Assembly (NCBI RefSeq): GCF_026240905.1
Contig: NZ_JAPEVI010000003.1
Location: 4,528,501-4,592,500 of the forward strand
Length of the DNA stretch: 64,000 nt
Origin: Roseibium salinum
GTDB lineage: Bacteria; Pseudomonadota; Alphaproteobacteria; Rhizobiales; Stappiaceae
Direction: 5' to 3'
How positions within the stretch are numbered: position 1 is the first letter of the stretch; each line of letters begins with the position of its first letter. The notes beneath the pieces are model-generated. The model saw only the letters and a program-made list of their open reading frames with translations. It searched no databases and was not told where the DNA came from. Positions 63,275 to 64,000 of this stretch are shown here, piece after piece. The position numbers were made by a program, and so were the translations under genes.

Positions 63275-63364
63275 CGAAGCGCGGCCTCGCCATTGCCTTC
63301 ATACGAACCGATCGCCTCCCGGGCACAGGATTGACCCCGTGAACATCGTCGTTGGAGCCCACAC

Positions 63365-63709
63365 CTAGAGTTCAAGCGCGTCCAGGCAGGCCGCGGCCAG
63401 GTCCCGGCTGGGGGCGTCGGCGCCCGGGGCGGTCGCCCATCCCGTTTCCATGAGAGCATTTCGCCGCTGATAAGCCGAGGCATCGCGGATAGTCGCGAGC
63501 TTGTCGGTGCGGTTCACGTCGGCACGGGAAGTGTTGACACAGACCGGCACCAACGCCGCGGTCACGCTGTCACGCGACATGGCATTCGCCATCTTGGTCG
63601 CGGTTCCGCCGGTCACCCAGCCACCCCAGGAAAATCCGATGATGCCAACGGCAATCGCGCCGGCCGCTGCGCCAAGGATGGCAGGTTTCAGCCATTCGGG
63701 AGTATTCAT
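63365..63709 (-). CDS. Hypothetical protein with one membrane helix
   Basis: The 114-residue protein has a short polar start (MNTPEWLKP), one hydrophobic segment with small residues (AILGAAAGAIAVGIIGFSWGG) and a soluble part containing two cysteines (VCVNTSR and AACLDAL). I do not know a family. GGAGG precedes the start at 63709. It follows the next listed gene in transcription with a 38-base gap. Confidence 0.75.
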   Translation of the reverse strand: MNTPEWLKPAILGAAAGAIAVGIIGFSWGGWVTGGTATKMANAMSRDSVTAALVPVCVNTSRADVNRTDKLATIRDASAYQRRNALMETGWATAPGADAPSRDLAAACLDALEL

Positions 63710-63747
63710 TTCAAGTCCTCCTGCGGAGAAAGCGCCGCCTCGCTGTT

Positions 63748-63984
63748 TCAATTGTCTTCGACGGTGGCCTGATCCTGGCTGAGCACCGCCTCCAGGTCAT
63801 TCCATGAAATCTTCCGCCTTTCGGTCCTGCCCTTGCTGGCGACGATCAGATAGGTCGCCGTCTTTCGGTAGGCGAGGAAGCTCAGCCCCTGGAGAAGCTC
63901 TTCTTCCACGACGACCTCGTAGGTGCCGGCCGGAAGCACGTCAGGATCGCCTGACAGGGTGAACGGATTGAAAAATGTCACCAT
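63748..63984 (-). CDS. Hypothetical 78-residue protein
   Basis: The open frame MVTFFNPFTLSGDPDVLPAGTYEVVVEEELL begins with a segment suggesting a small beta-rich domain, followed by a basic stretch (KGRTERRKISWNDLEAVL). Similar short proteins accompany stress genes in this order, but I cannot name the family. The sequence upstream of the start lies at the window edge. Confidence 0.7.
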   Translation of the reverse strand: MVTFFNPFTLSGDPDVLPAGTYEVVVEEELLQGLSFLAYRKTATYLIVASKGRTERRKISWNDLEAVLSQDQATVEDN

Positions 63985-64000
63985 CGACCTGGACGAGCGT

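Overview
The window is GC-rich and densely packed with genes in overlapping (ATGA-type) operons. Its gene content points to an alphaproteobacterium of the order Hyphomicrobiales (Rhizobiales): a glg operon that includes malQ and pgm, a TRAP-linked malonate operon with a MatR-type operator, DUF1127, DUF1488 and DUF302 proteins, pseudoazurin, and small rhizobial-type conserved proteins. A marine or soil Stappia/Roseibium-like lineage is possible, but that is inference. I saw no rRNA, tRNA, CRISPR array, insertion sequence or phage gene. The window looks like chromosome or a stable large replicon.

Layout. 1-12.4 kb: glycogen metabolism operon (glgP 3' part, glgB, glgC, glgA, glgX, malQ, pgm), most junctions overlapping. 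12.4-16.4 kb (minus): a four-gene signalling operon of truncated haemoglobin, class III nucleotide cyclase, hybrid histidine kinase and OmpR-type regulator. 16.4-23.8 kb: a stress-type block (DUF1127 peptide, two flavoproteins, OsmC with a 42-aa peptide, a CysK-glutaredoxin fusion, an MFS carrier). Four of its promoters share a tandem GAAAC-N4-GAAAC element. 23.8-30.4 kb: malonate uptake and activation (TRAP dctPQM, malonyl-CoA decarboxylase, malonyl-CoA synthetase) with a divergent GntR regulator and a TTGTATACAA operator. 30.6-35.4 kb: transaldolase and small detoxification genes (two VOC proteins, GST, hydrolase, HxlR). A VOC/GST pair carries TetR-type operators placed exactly between the -35 and -10 boxes.

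35.8-38.6 kb: a nitrogen-oxide or low-oxygen redox patch (cytochrome P460-like protein, DUF302, DUF1858, Crp/Fnr regulator, pseudoazurin) with two FNR-geometry boxes that fit class II activation. 39-43.7 kb: cold-shock protein, desaturase, slipin/NfeD pair, dodecin. 43.8-45.5 kb: divergent LysR and azoreductase.

45.7-54.4 kb: a co-directional periplasmic copper/redox cluster: c-type cytochromes, DUF2933, DUF411, L,D-transpeptidase, a TolC-like lipoprotein, a multicopper oxidase and a CusF-like protein. Three small exported His/Cys-rich proteins each precede a block of it. No RND pump or P-type ATPase is present. 54.6-56.7 kb: groESL behind a non-canonical CIRCE-like repeat. 57.4-59.2 kb: small conserved proteins and a transglutaminase. 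59.7-63.3 kb: an orphan TRAP binding protein coupled to a GGDEF-EAL sensor. 63.4-64 kb: two hypothetical proteins.

Best candidates for undescribed biology: the truncated-globin/cyclase/two-component operon, the GAAAC-N4-GAAAC regulon with a ~115-bp dyad in front of the DUF1127 gene, and the copper cluster with its CopL-like leader proteins.
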